Shown: piece after piece, positions 6,144 to 13,968 of the stretch
Layout of the letters: each line of letters opens with the position of its first letter
Position numbering within the stretch: position 1 is the stretch's first letter
From: Rariglobus hedericola
Lineage (GTDB): Bacteria > Verrucomicrobiota > Verrucomicrobiia > Opitutales > Opitutaceae
Assembly (NCBI RefSeq): GCF_007559335.1
Contig: NZ_VMBG01000003.1
Location: forward strand, 1 to 64,000
Reading direction: 5' to 3'
Length of the DNA: 64,000 nucleotides
The notes under the pieces: generated by a model
Seen by the model: only the letters and a program-made list of their open reading frames with translations
Database searches by the model: none
What the model was told of the DNA's origin: nothing
Made by a program: the position numbers and the translations under genes

Positions 6144-7379
6144 TTACGAGCGGAACAGCACGCTCTCACGGCTGAACATCCGCACGCACCACGCCAGCGA
6201 GGCCGCCGCGTAAACGCAGGTCGATCCAAAGATCAATGCGAGCTGCGGCCACAGCCACACGCCCGAAACGAGTTCCTTGCACGCGAGCGTGACGTTGAGC
6301 ACCGGCACCAGGGCAAACGTGGAGTTGAGCTCCACGCCCGGCAACACGCCGGCAACCGCGGGCAGCAGCACCACGGCGACGAGCGGGCCGAGATAGGTTT
6401 GTGCCTCTTTTTGCGTGCGCGCGAACAGTGACAGGGTGAGCGCCACCGCAGCAAACAGCACCGCCAGCGGCACCACCAGCACCACCACGCCCACCAGTCC
6501 GAGCGGATCGAGCGAGGGCAACGCCGCCGCGCCACCTGCGGCACTGCCTGCCAACTCGGTGGTGAACCGGCCCGAGCCCACCATCATCAGCCCGCCTGCG
6601 ACCAGCGACACCGCCATCGAGACGAGCGAACACAACACGGTTGTGAGCGAGATCGTGAGCACCAGCAGGAATTTGCCCAGCACCAGATCGAGCCGCGCCG
6701 CCGGACTGCACAACAGCGTCTCCATCGTGCCGCGCTCCTTCTCGCCCGCCATCAGGTCGATCGCCGGATAAATCACGCCGGTGAAACTGAGCAGGATGAG
6801 CACATAGGGAATGAAGCCGCCGAAGGCCGCGCCACCGACTTTTTCGGGCGGCGCCACATTCTCCGAGCGGATCTCAAACGGCCGCGCAAAGTCGGCCGGC
6901 AGCGACCGTGCCGTGAGCCGCTCCGCCAGCGTGCGTTCGCGCAACTCCGTGAAAAACCGGCGCAACTCACCCGCCGCGAAGCCCGACTTAAATTCGCCTT
7001 CGTAGTGATAGATTTTCACCTGCGCCGATGCATGTCCGGCCAGGGACGCCTCGAAGCGCGGTGGAATTTCCACGACGGCGCGCAGCTGTTTATCCGCGAT
7101 GCGTTCACGCCAGTCGTGCGGCGCGGACACCACCACGAGACCTTCTGCCGCCTCGAGCTGCGCCCGCACCGCCGGCGAGTCTTCGCCGCCCAGAACCGCC
7201 ACGACGGGTGGCTGCGTGCGGGTGCTTTTCATCAACTGATACGTCGCCGTCCCAAATAGAAAAAAGATCGCCGGCATGATTACTGCCGGGACGAGGAACA
7301 TCGATATCAGCGTGCGCCGGTCGCGCAGCGCTTCGCACAACTCCTTCCGGTAAACCGTGAACGTGTCGCGCAACTTCAT
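6144..7379 (-). CDS. ABC-2 type permease, NatB-like
   Basis: A 411-residue membrane protein. The N-terminal helix follows YRKELCEALRDRRTLISMFL, a pattern common to NatB and related ABC-2 permeases. A large extracytoplasmic domain covers about residues 50-185, and five or six helices follow (YVLILLSFTGVIYPAIDLMAGEKERGTMETLL is the conserved region after the loop). Its start overlaps the stop codon of the ATPase gene by four bases, so the two are translationally coupled. The family exports Na+ or other substrates; the actual substrate cannot be told from sequence. Confidence 0.82.
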   Translation of the reverse strand: MKLRDTFTVYRKELCEALRDRRTLISMFLVPAVIMPAIFFLFGTATYQLMKSTRTQPPVVAVLGGEDSPAVRAQLEAAEGLVVVSAPHDWRERIADKQLRAVVEIPPRFEASLAGHASAQVKIYHYEGEFKSGFAAGELRRFFTELRERTLAERLTARSLPADFARPFEIRSENVAPPEKVGGAAFGGFIPYVLILLSFTGVIYPAIDLMAGEKERGTMETLLCSPAARLDLVLGKFLLVLTISLTTVLCSLVSMAVSLVAGGLMMVGSGRFTTELAGSAAGGAAALPSLDPLGLVGVVVLVVPLAVLFAAVALTLSLFARTQKEAQTYLGPLVAVVLLPAVAGVLPGVELNSTFALVPVLNVTLACKELVSGVWLWPQLALIFGSTCVYAAASLAWCVRMFSRESVLFRS

Positions 7380-8119
7380 ACGACCGCCTCCCCACCCGCG
7401 ACCTTGACGAAGATTTCCTCGAGATCCCGTTCGCCGTGCCGCGCGCGCAATTCATCGAGCGTGCCCTCGGCCACCAGCCGGCCTCCGTGGATGATGCCGA
7501 CGCGGTCGCACAATTTTTCCACCTCGCTCATGATGTGCGTCGAGTAAATCACCGTCTTTCCCCGGGCACGGCATTCGCGCACGAAACGCACGATCCCGCG
7601 CGCGGCCATCACATCCAGCCCCAGCGTGGGTTCGTCCAAAATGAGCACGTCGGGGTCGTGCACCAACGTGCGGGCGATCGAGGTCTTTTGCTTCATGCCG
7701 GTGGAGAACGTATCCACTCTCCGGTCCAGAAACTCATGCATGCCGAGTTCGTCCGCCAGCCGGGCGATGCGGCTCGCGATACGCGCGTCGTCGAGACCGT
7801 GGAGCCGGCCGAAATAGGTAATCGTCTCCCGCGCGGTCAGGCGTGCGTAGAGCGCGGTGCTCGCCGCGAGAAACCCCACGCGGGCACGCACCACGGCGGG
7901 TTGCTTCACGACATCGAGACCGGCGACCAGCGCCCCGCCCGAGGACGGCGCGATCAACGTGGCGAGCATGCGCAGCGTGGTGGTTTTGCCCGCGCCATTC
8001 GCGCCGAGCAGGCCGTAGATGCGTCCGGGCTCGCAGGTGAAGGACACGTCGTCCACCGCACGGATCTCGCCGCGCTTTTTATCGCGGAAAACTTTGGTGA
8101 GATTGCGCGCGACGATCAT
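7376..8119 (-). CDS. ABC transporter ATP-binding protein, NatA-like
   Basis: A 247-residue ATPase. Walker A is LLGANGAGKTTTLRML (about residues 35-50), the signature is FSTGMKQKTSIAR, Walker B is DVLILDEPTLGLD, and the H-loop is YSTHIMSEVE. It powers the permease encoded immediately downstream (6144-7379). The next 139 bases, up to the ribokinase gene on the other strand, hold the promoters for both directions. Confidence 0.88.
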   Translation of the reverse strand: MIVARNLTKVFRDKKRGEIRAVDDVSFTCEPGRIYGLLGANGAGKTTTLRMLATLIAPSSGGALVAGLDVVKQPAVVRARVGFLAASTALYARLTARETITYFGRLHGLDDARIASRIARLADELGMHEFLDRRVDTFSTGMKQKTSIARTLVHDPDVLILDEPTLGLDVMAARGIVRFVRECRARGKTVIYSTHIMSEVEKLCDRVGIIHGGRLVAEGTLDELRARHGERDLEEIFVKVAGGEAVV

Positions 8120-8258
8120 CGATCACGCAGCATTCACATCTCTCCTCATTCAGGAAAGGCCATTTACCGCGGATTGTGCGGATGGGCGCAGATAAATACC
8201 TGCAATCCCCGTCTTGGCATCTGCGTTCATCTGCACAATCTGCGGTCAAAATTCACTC

Positions 8259-9206
8259 ATGAAACCCCAAGTCATCGTTGTCGGCAGCTTCGTGCAGGAT
8301 CTCACCTGGAATTGCGCAAATTTCCCTCAGGCGGGCGAAACCATCATCGGCACCTTCTCGACCGGCCCCGGCGGCAAGGGCTCCAACCAGGCCGTCGCCG
8401 CCGGCCGCGCCGGAGCCGCCACGCTCTTCATCGGCGCGGTGGGCAAGGATACGTTCGCCGGTGGCGCGCGCGCCTTCTACAAGGCCGAGAAAATCGGCGC
8501 ACGGTTCATTGAGAAACCCGCGCATGCCACCGGCACAGCCGCGATTTTGGTGAGCGAATCCGGTCAAAACGAAATCGTCGTCGCCCTCGGGGCCAACGCC
8601 CATCTGTCCAAGGCCGATCTCCCGGCCAAACTGTTTGCCGGCGCCCAGGTCGTCGTCGCCCAGCTGGAATCCAACCTCGCCGCCACCGCCCACGCGCTGA
8701 AATCCGCCCGCGCCGCCGGCGCCACCGCCGTGCTCAACCCCGCGCCCATGCGCGCCGATTTCAATCCCGCGATTCTTAAGCACGCCGACATCCTCATCCC
8801 CAACGAGACGGAATTCACCGCGTTGGTGAACCTGCTCCCCATCACCGGCATCAAAGACTTCACCGAGTCGCAGCTCTCAGCCCTTGGCGACGACGACATC
8901 CATGCGCTCGCCCGCACGTTCGGCCCTCGCGTGGTCATCGTGACCCTCGGCAAACGCGGCTGCCTCGTGTCGCAGGAATCCGGATACACCTTCATCGCCT
9001 CGCACAAGGTCAAGGCCATCGACACGACCGGCGCCGGCGACGCCTTCGTCGGCGGTTTCACCGCCGGACTGGTCAAATTCAAAGGCGATTTCCTCGCCGC
9101 CGCCCGCTTTGGCACCGTCGTCGCCGCCCTCTCCGTGACCAAACGCGGCACCGCCCCCGCGATGCCGCACGCCCGCGAAATCGCCGCCTTCCTCAAAAAG
9201 AAGTAA
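8259..9206 (+). CDS. rbsK: Ribokinase
   Basis: A 315-residue PfkB-family kinase that phosphorylates D-ribose to ribose 5-phosphate with ATP. Visible motifs are GSFVQDLTW near the N-terminus, the ribokinase motif GPGGKGSNQAVAAGRAG (about residues 36-52), NPAPMRADF, ILIPNETE, and the catalytic IDTTGAGDAFVGGFTAGL (about residues 250-268) with the base aspartate in GAGD. The ATG at 8259 begins MKPQVIVVGS directly at the first beta strand, so the in-frame upstream extension is not used. Other PfkB sugars are possible, but the ribokinase motif fits best. Confidence 0.86.
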   Translation: MKPQVIVVGSFVQDLTWNCANFPQAGETIIGTFSTGPGGKGSNQAVAAGRAGAATLFIGAVGKDTFAGGARAFYKAEKIGARFIEKPAHATGTAAILVSESGQNEIVVALGANAHLSKADLPAKLFAGAQVVVAQLESNLAATAHALKSARAAGATAVLNPAPMRADFNPAILKHADILIPNETEFTALVNLLPITGIKDFTESQLSALGDDDIHALARTFGPRVVIVTLGKRGCLVSQESGYTFIASHKVKAIDTTGAGDAFVGGFTAGLVKFKGDFLAAARFGTVVAALSVTKRGTAPAMPHAREIAAFLKKK

Positions 9207-9239
9207 CCCGCTTCGGCCCGCAGGCGAACAGCCGACGCG

Positions 9240-9290
9240 ACCTCCGTCCGTCTTCCGCCCTCTGTTCTCTGTCCTTTGTCCTCCGCGCGA
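9240..9290 (+). repeat. Pyrimidine-rich intergenic repeat, copy 2
   Basis: The plus strand reads CTCCGTCCGTCTTCCGCCCT then CTGTTCTCTGTCCTTTGTCC between the convergent rbsK and sensor-kinase genes. It shares words with the run at 5450-5530. A role in transcription termination is possible but unsupported by any hairpin. Confidence 0.45.
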
Positions 9291-9298
9291 CGCGCGCC

Positions 9299-11104
9299 TC
9301 ACACCACACCACCCGCACTCGCCGCGGGCGCGTGGATCTCCACGACAAACACCGCTCCACCGCCCTCACGGGCCTCCGCGGTGATGTCGCCGCCGAGCAA
9401 CCGCGCCAAATCTCGTGAGATCGCCAGCCCGAGTCCCGTGCCACCAAAGCGTCGGGAGATTGACTCATCTGCCTGCGCATACGGCGTGAACAAGTGCCGC
9501 CTCTGTTCCTCGCTCACGCCGATTCCCGTGTCGCTCACGCGCAACCGCACACAGTCGCCTTGCACACTCACCTGCACGGTGACGCCGCCTGCCTCGGTGA
9601 ACTTAACCGCATTCGAAAGCAGGTTACTCAGAATCTGGCGGAGCCGCAGGCCGTCGGTCAGAATTTCAGCAGGCACATCCGCATCGACCGCATACTCGAG
9701 TTTCAAACCCTTCACCCGCGCGGGCGCGCTGAACAACTCGCAGATCTCGGCTACAAACACGCGCGTCGGCAGCGGCAGGATTTCAATTTTCAACCGGCCT
9801 GATTCGATCTGCGCCTGGTCAAGCAGGCCATTGATCAGCTTCAGCAAACTCTCCGCGCACTGCTCGATCAGCGACACCAACTCCAATTGCGTCTTCGTGA
9901 GCCCTTCGTCGCGCAGCAATTGCACGACGCCCATGATGCCGTTGAGCGGCGTGCGGATCTCGTGGCTGATAAACGCCAGATAACGGCTCTTCGCCGTGTT
10001 GGCGCTCTCGGCGGTATTGCGCGCGGTCTTCAAACGCCGGTTGAGCCCGATCAACGGCAGCAACCACCCGATTGATCCCACGGCAATCAGCCCGAGCGCG
10101 CCCAGCGACCAGTAAACCCAAGTGAGATCCCGCTGTTGATTTTCGTGATAAAGGAAACCCGTGAGATCAAAATCCGCCGGCATGAGACCGAACTCCGCGT
10201 AAGTTTGCGCGATGTGCCGCCAGCGACCGGGGTTGTTGTGCCCCACCTCGATGATACCGGGGTGCATGAGCTCGGCGGTCTTGGCCGCTTCGAAAAGTAG
10301 ATGCTCGCGCGAGTGGCGCGTCGTATATTTGGACAGGATCAGATCAACGATCTCCTCCGGGTGCGCCAACGCGTAATCCCAGCCGCGCAGGCTCGCCGCA
10401 CGAAATGCCCGCACGCGCTCGGGATACTCACGCACCTGCGACTCCGTCGTGAACAGGTTGTCGCCATAAAAATCAATACCGCCCGTGCGCGCGACAAACG
10501 TCAGGTAACTCACGCCCGCCTGCTTGAGCATGAACGGCTGGTCGGTCACGTAGGCCGACATCGCATCCACTTTCCCATCGATAAAATCCTCGATACGCTG
10601 CGTATGCGGCTGGATGCGCAGGCCCGCGAGGTTGACACCCTCATGCTTAAAATAAGCGAGCAGCTCCGCCTTTTCGGATTCCACCATCATCATCGGCCGG
10701 TTGTGCAGATCGGGCATCGCGGTGATTCCCGGCACGGCGCGCGCCACCAGTGCCAGCGGAGAGTGTTGAAAAATCGCCGCCAGCACCACGGCCGGTTTTC
10801 CCTCGGCCCGCGACAACAGCAGATCGGAGTTGCCCACGCCGAACTCCGCTTCTCCAGCAAACACCGCTTCGACCGGATTTTTGCCCGGCACCGCTTCAAG
10901 CAGCTGCACGTCCATCCCTGCATCGCGGTAATAACCCTTGGCCACCGCCGCGTAATAACCCGCAAACTGGAATTGATGCCGCCACTTGAGCTGCAACCTC
11001 ACTACATCCAGCGGCTCGTCCGTCTGCGCCACCGCCGCGCCCGGCGAGACTGCCAAAAAGAGGACGGCTAAAGCCCATCCATTCTTAAAAAAATCCATGA
11101 ACAT
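9299..11104 (-). CDS. Sensor histidine kinase with THI5/NMT1-like periplasmic domain
   Basis: A 601-residue protein with four parts: a signal peptide ending AVAQ; a substrate-binding-protein domain of the NMT1/THI5 type (about residues 30-310, with LQLKWRHQFQFAGYYAAVAKG near its start); one membrane helix (about 335-355); and a kinase core. In the core, HisKA carries the phospho-acceptor in FISHEIRTPLNGIMG, and HATPase carries N-box NLLSNAVKF, G1 VSDTGIGV and G2 GTGLGLAISRDLA. There is no receiver or HPt domain. THI5-like domains bind pyrimidine or aromatic ligands, so it may sense such a molecule. No response regulator is nearby. ATGs at 11104 and 11098 are both possible. Confidence 0.87.
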   Translation of the reverse strand: MFMDFFKNGWALAVLFLAVSPGAAVAQTDEPLDVVRLQLKWRHQFQFAGYYAAVAKGYYRDAGMDVQLLEAVPGKNPVEAVFAGEAEFGVGNSDLLLSRAEGKPAVVLAAIFQHSPLALVARAVPGITAMPDLHNRPMMMVESEKAELLAYFKHEGVNLAGLRIQPHTQRIEDFIDGKVDAMSAYVTDQPFMLKQAGVSYLTFVARTGGIDFYGDNLFTTESQVREYPERVRAFRAASLRGWDYALAHPEEIVDLILSKYTTRHSREHLLFEAAKTAELMHPGIIEVGHNNPGRWRHIAQTYAEFGLMPADFDLTGFLYHENQQRDLTWVYWSLGALGLIAVGSIGWLLPLIGLNRRLKTARNTAESANTAKSRYLAFISHEIRTPLNGIMGVVQLLRDEGLTKTQLELVSLIEQCAESLLKLINGLLDQAQIESGRLKIEILPLPTRVFVAEICELFSAPARVKGLKLEYAVDADVPAEILTDGLRLRQILSNLLSNAVKFTEAGGVTVQVSVQGDCVRLRVSDTGIGVSEEQRRHLFTPYAQADESISRRFGGTGLGLAISRDLARLLGGDITAEAREGGGAVFVVEIHAPAASAGGVV

Positions 11105-11234
11105 GCGGGGTATGAAGTGCCGGTGGTTAAGGCGCGATAATTCCAGCGCACACGGGAGTCATCAAGCACGATGGCATCGGATTTTTTCCTAAACTTGCAG
11201 CCTTCGCGCGAAGAAACTTTAGTCGATCTCGTCG

Positions 11235-12155
11235 ATGCCCGATCAACCTCCCGATTCCTCCCCTGCCCGCGTGTGGGACATGGGCCACATCACCGCAGCC
11301 GTGCTCGTGCTGTGCACCGTGATCGCCTTCTGGCCGGTGACGCGCTGGATGTTTCACGAGGTCGCCGCGAGCCAGCAGATCCGGCAGTCCTTCGTCTTAC
11401 TCGGTGCCGCCGCCGGACTCGTCTTCTGGCAACATGCGCGTGAATGGCGGCTGAAACTGGAGATCAGCAACACCGCTCTTATCCTCATCGGTTCAGCCTA
11501 CGCATTCACGGCTCTGGCGTGGTGGACGAAGCTGCCTCTGCTCGTTCTGCCGGCCTTCGCCCTCGGACTCGGCGGCATTCTGCACGTCATCGTGGGCAGT
11601 GAGGCATGGCGCTTTGTGAAACCGCTTTTCATCGGGTTCGTCGCGTGCCTCATCATCATCCTGTTGTTTCCCCTGCTCGACTGGCCGCTGCGCCAGATGG
11701 CCGGTATCAACGCCGCACGTTTCCTCCACGCCCTCGGCTTTACCCCGCAGCTGAGCGTCATCAGCGATCCCGAGCCGCGTCTCCTCCTCAACACGGGAAA
11801 AAACATTTTTCACGTGGCCACGGAGTGCAACGGCTTCGGGCTCATCACCAGCGGCGCGGTGCTTGCCCTGCTCGCCGGCGGCATCGCCAACCGGCGCGTG
11901 ATCGCACTGATGTGGCTCGTGCCCGTGGCGATGATCATCGGCTTCGTTTTCAACCTCCTGCGCATCCTGGTCATCTGCCTGCTGGCGCCGACGTTCCCCA
12001 ATAATTACCACACGCTCCACGAGACCGCCGGCATCCTTTTGTTGTGGGCCGGACTCGGCCTGATCGGCTGGCTCGCCTGGCGTCCCGCCGCTGAAGTCGC
12101 TGCTCCGCCGTCCGACACACCGGAAAACCCGCCCCGCGTTCCCGCCAATAGCTAA
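11235..12155 (+). CDS. Exosortase/archaeosortase-family transpeptidase
   Basis: A 306-residue integral membrane protein with about eight helices. The exosortase catalytic triad is visible: cysteine 198 in ATECNGFGLITSG, arginine in FVFNLLRILVI and histidine in TLHETAGILLLW, in the standard order and spacing. Exosortases cut PEP-CTERM proteins at the membrane and are thought to attach or release them at the cell surface. The only PEP-CTERM protein in this window is at 24410-25249, 12 kb away. The usual exopolysaccharide genes are absent nearby. The ECNG signature differs from the commoner ACSG form, pointing to a non-EpsH subfamily. Confidence 0.88.
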   Translation: MPDQPPDSSPARVWDMGHITAAVLVLCTVIAFWPVTRWMFHEVAASQQIRQSFVLLGAAAGLVFWQHAREWRLKLEISNTALILIGSAYAFTALAWWTKLPLLVLPAFALGLGGILHVIVGSEAWRFVKPLFIGFVACLIIILLFPLLDWPLRQMAGINAARFLHALGFTPQLSVISDPEPRLLLNTGKNIFHVATECNGFGLITSGAVLALLAGGIANRRVIALMWLVPVAMIIGFVFNLLRILVICLLAPTFPNNYHTLHETAGILLLWAGLGLIGWLAWRPAAEVAAPPSDTPENPPRVPANS

Positions 12156-12228
12156 CACCACAGGTTGGTGGGTGGCGGACGTTTTTGTGATTTCACCTCT
12201 CAGGGACGGAGGATAGCGTGAGTTCATC

Positions 12229-12930
12229 ATGTCGCTCACGTCCGTCCAACTCGCCTCGTATCTCGACTCCACCAACCTCCGTCTTGACGCCTCCGAGGCG
12301 GACATCGAGCAGCTCGCCCGCGAAGCCGCGCAACACCGTTTCGCCTGCGTGATGATTTATCCCGCCAGCGTGCCACTCGCTGCCCGCATCCTCGCCGGCA
12401 CCGGCGCACGCATCGGCACCGTGATCGGATTTCCCAGCGGCCGTTTTGCCACCGATGCCAAGGCCGCCGAAATCACCACCGCCCATCTCGCCGGCGCGCA
12501 CGAGGTCGATATCGTGATGAACTACCCCGCGCTCCGCGCCGGTCATCTCGCCGAGGTCGCCGCCGAAGTCACGCGCCTCACGCAGCTCGCCCACGATCAA
12601 GGCCAGCTCATCAAGGTCATCGTCGAAACCTGCTTCCTTGATGCCGCGCAAAAACTCCGCGCGCTCGAAATCTGCGAGGTCGCCGGTGCTGATTTCATCA
12701 AGACATCGACCGGCTTCGGCACCGCCGGCGCGCAGGTCGCCGACATCGCCGCCTGGGCCGCCGCGCGCAAAACCAAGATCGCGCTGAAAGCCTCCGGCGG
12801 CATCAAGACCCTCGCCGACGCCCGCGCGATGATCGACGCCGGCGCAACCCGTCTCGGCACGTCCAACGCCGCCGCCATCCTCGCCGAATTCAACGGTGCC
12901 GCCACCGCCGCCGCCACGTCGGGTTACTAA
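12229..12930 (+). CDS. deoC: Deoxyribose-phosphate aldolase
   Basis: A 233-residue class I aldolase that cleaves 2-deoxyribose 5-phosphate to glyceraldehyde 3-phosphate and acetaldehyde. Family signatures are LASYLDSTNLRLDA at the N-terminus, GTVIGFPSGRFATDAKAAE, the segment HEVDIVMNYPALRAG, KVIVETCFLD (first catalytic lysine region), GADFIKTSTGFG with the Schiff-base lysine, and KASGGIKTLADARAMIDAGA with the second lysine. The TNLR start matches the DeoC family. Acetaldehyde is also the product of EutBC encoded further right, so both may feed the same aldehyde pool. Confidence 0.93.
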   Translation: MSLTSVQLASYLDSTNLRLDASEADIEQLAREAAQHRFACVMIYPASVPLAARILAGTGARIGTVIGFPSGRFATDAKAAEITTAHLAGAHEVDIVMNYPALRAGHLAEVAAEVTRLTQLAHDQGQLIKVIVETCFLDAAQKLRALEICEVAGADFIKTSTGFGTAGAQVADIAAWAAARKTKIALKASGGIKTLADARAMIDAGATRLGTSNAAAILAEFNGAATAAATSGY

Positions 12931-12935
12931 AATCC

Positions 12936-13931
12936 GTGCGCGCTCACCGGCCGTCGTTGTCCCGCCTTCAGGCTTCAGATTTCAGGTCTTTGGTTTCGGG
13001 ATTCCGCTCTCCGTCTTCGTTCCTCGGTCTGCTGTCTTGCGTTTTCCTGCTGACCGCGTGCGCGCAGCCCGCCGCCTACGACGCGCCTCAACGCACCGGC
13101 ACCATGCCGCTCGCGATGCGCGAAAGCAGCGGGATCGCCGCGTCGCACCACGACCCGCGCGTGCTCTGGACTCATAACGACAGCGGCGGCCAGCCCGTGC
13201 TCTACGCCGTCGAACCCGGCGGCGCGCGGCGCGGCGATCTGCGGCTCACCGGCGCAACCAACCGCGACTGGGAGGACATTGCCTCGTTCGAACTCGACGG
13301 ACGCTCCTGGCTGCTCGTCGCCGACACCGGCGACAACACCGGCCTGCGCAACGATTGCGCACTCTACATCGTGGCCGAGCCGGAGACCGCGGATCTTTCA
13401 CCCGTTCACGAAACCATCGCCACGGTCGCCTGGAAAATTCCCGTGCGCTACCTCGATGGTCCGCGCGATGTCGAAGCCGTGGCCGTTGATGCGCGCGCCG
13501 GTCTGGTTTATCTCCTCGCCAAACGCACCTCACCTCACGGCCTTTACACGCTGCCGCTGCGACTGCCGGCCGATGGCGTCGTGCCCGCCGCGATGCCCGT
13601 GGCGCAGTTCCCCAACGCTTCCATTCCCCAGCCCACGTCAGGTCAACGCATGCTGCCCATTCCATCGGGCCGCTTCCGCGCACAACCCACCGGCATGGAC
13701 TTCGCCTCCGACGGCTCGGCCGCGGTCATCGTGAGTTATGGCGATGTCATGGTGTTTCCGCGCAAGGACAACGAGCCGTGGAAGGATGCCCTCTTGCGCC
13801 CGCCCGTCGTGCTGGCTCCGCACGGACTCGCTCAGGCCGAGGGCGTGTGCTTCGGCGCCGACAACCGCACCATCTACGTGTCCTCGGAAGGCCCCGGCAG
13901 CGGGATCATGCGTTATCGGGTGGCAAAATAA
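12936..13931 (+). CDS. Putative lipoprotein, beta-propeller-like, unknown function
   Basis: A protein of up to 331 residues. A lipobox (FLLTACAQPA) near residue 43 indicates a lipid-anchored protein. The mature region has repeated short blocks ending in aromatic residues (WTHNDSGGQPVLYAVEP, DRDW-like NRDWEDIASFELDG, LVADTGDNTGLRNDCALYIV, IYVSSEGPGSGIMRYRV), which looks like a beta-propeller with acidic loops that might bind calcium. The GTG at 12936, six bases after deoC, is the longest start. A TTG at 12990 would give a more normal signal peptide and leave the pyrimidine-rich repeat outside the gene. Function is unknown. Confidence 0.6.
   Translation: MRAHRPSLSRLQASDFRSLVSGFRSPSSFLGLLSCVFLLTACAQPAAYDAPQRTGTMPLAMRESSGIAASHHDPRVLWTHNDSGGQPVLYAVEPGGARRGDLRLTGATNRDWEDIASFELDGRSWLLVADTGDNTGLRNDCALYIVAEPETADLSPVHETIATVAWKIPVRYLDGPRDVEAVAVDARAGLVYLLAKRTSPHGLYTLPLRLPADGVVPAAMPVAQFPNASIPQPTSGQRMLPIPSGRFRAQPTGMDFASDGSAAVIVSYGDVMVFPRKDNEPWKDALLRPPVVLAPHGLAQAEGVCFGADNRTIYVSSEGPGSGIMRYRVAK
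12962..13030 (+). repeat. Pyrimidine-rich repeat, copy 3 (may overlap a gene start)
   Basis: The runs CTTCAGGCTTCAGATTTCAG and CTCTCCGTCTTCGTTCCTCG resemble the runs near 5450 and 9240. If the lipoprotein gene begins at its GTG, this repeat is translated as an unusual N-terminal extension; if it begins at the later TTG, most of the repeat is intergenic. Confidence 0.35.
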
Positions 13932-13968
13932 CCGCGCACGCCGCGGAGCCACGATCCCGTATTTTTGA

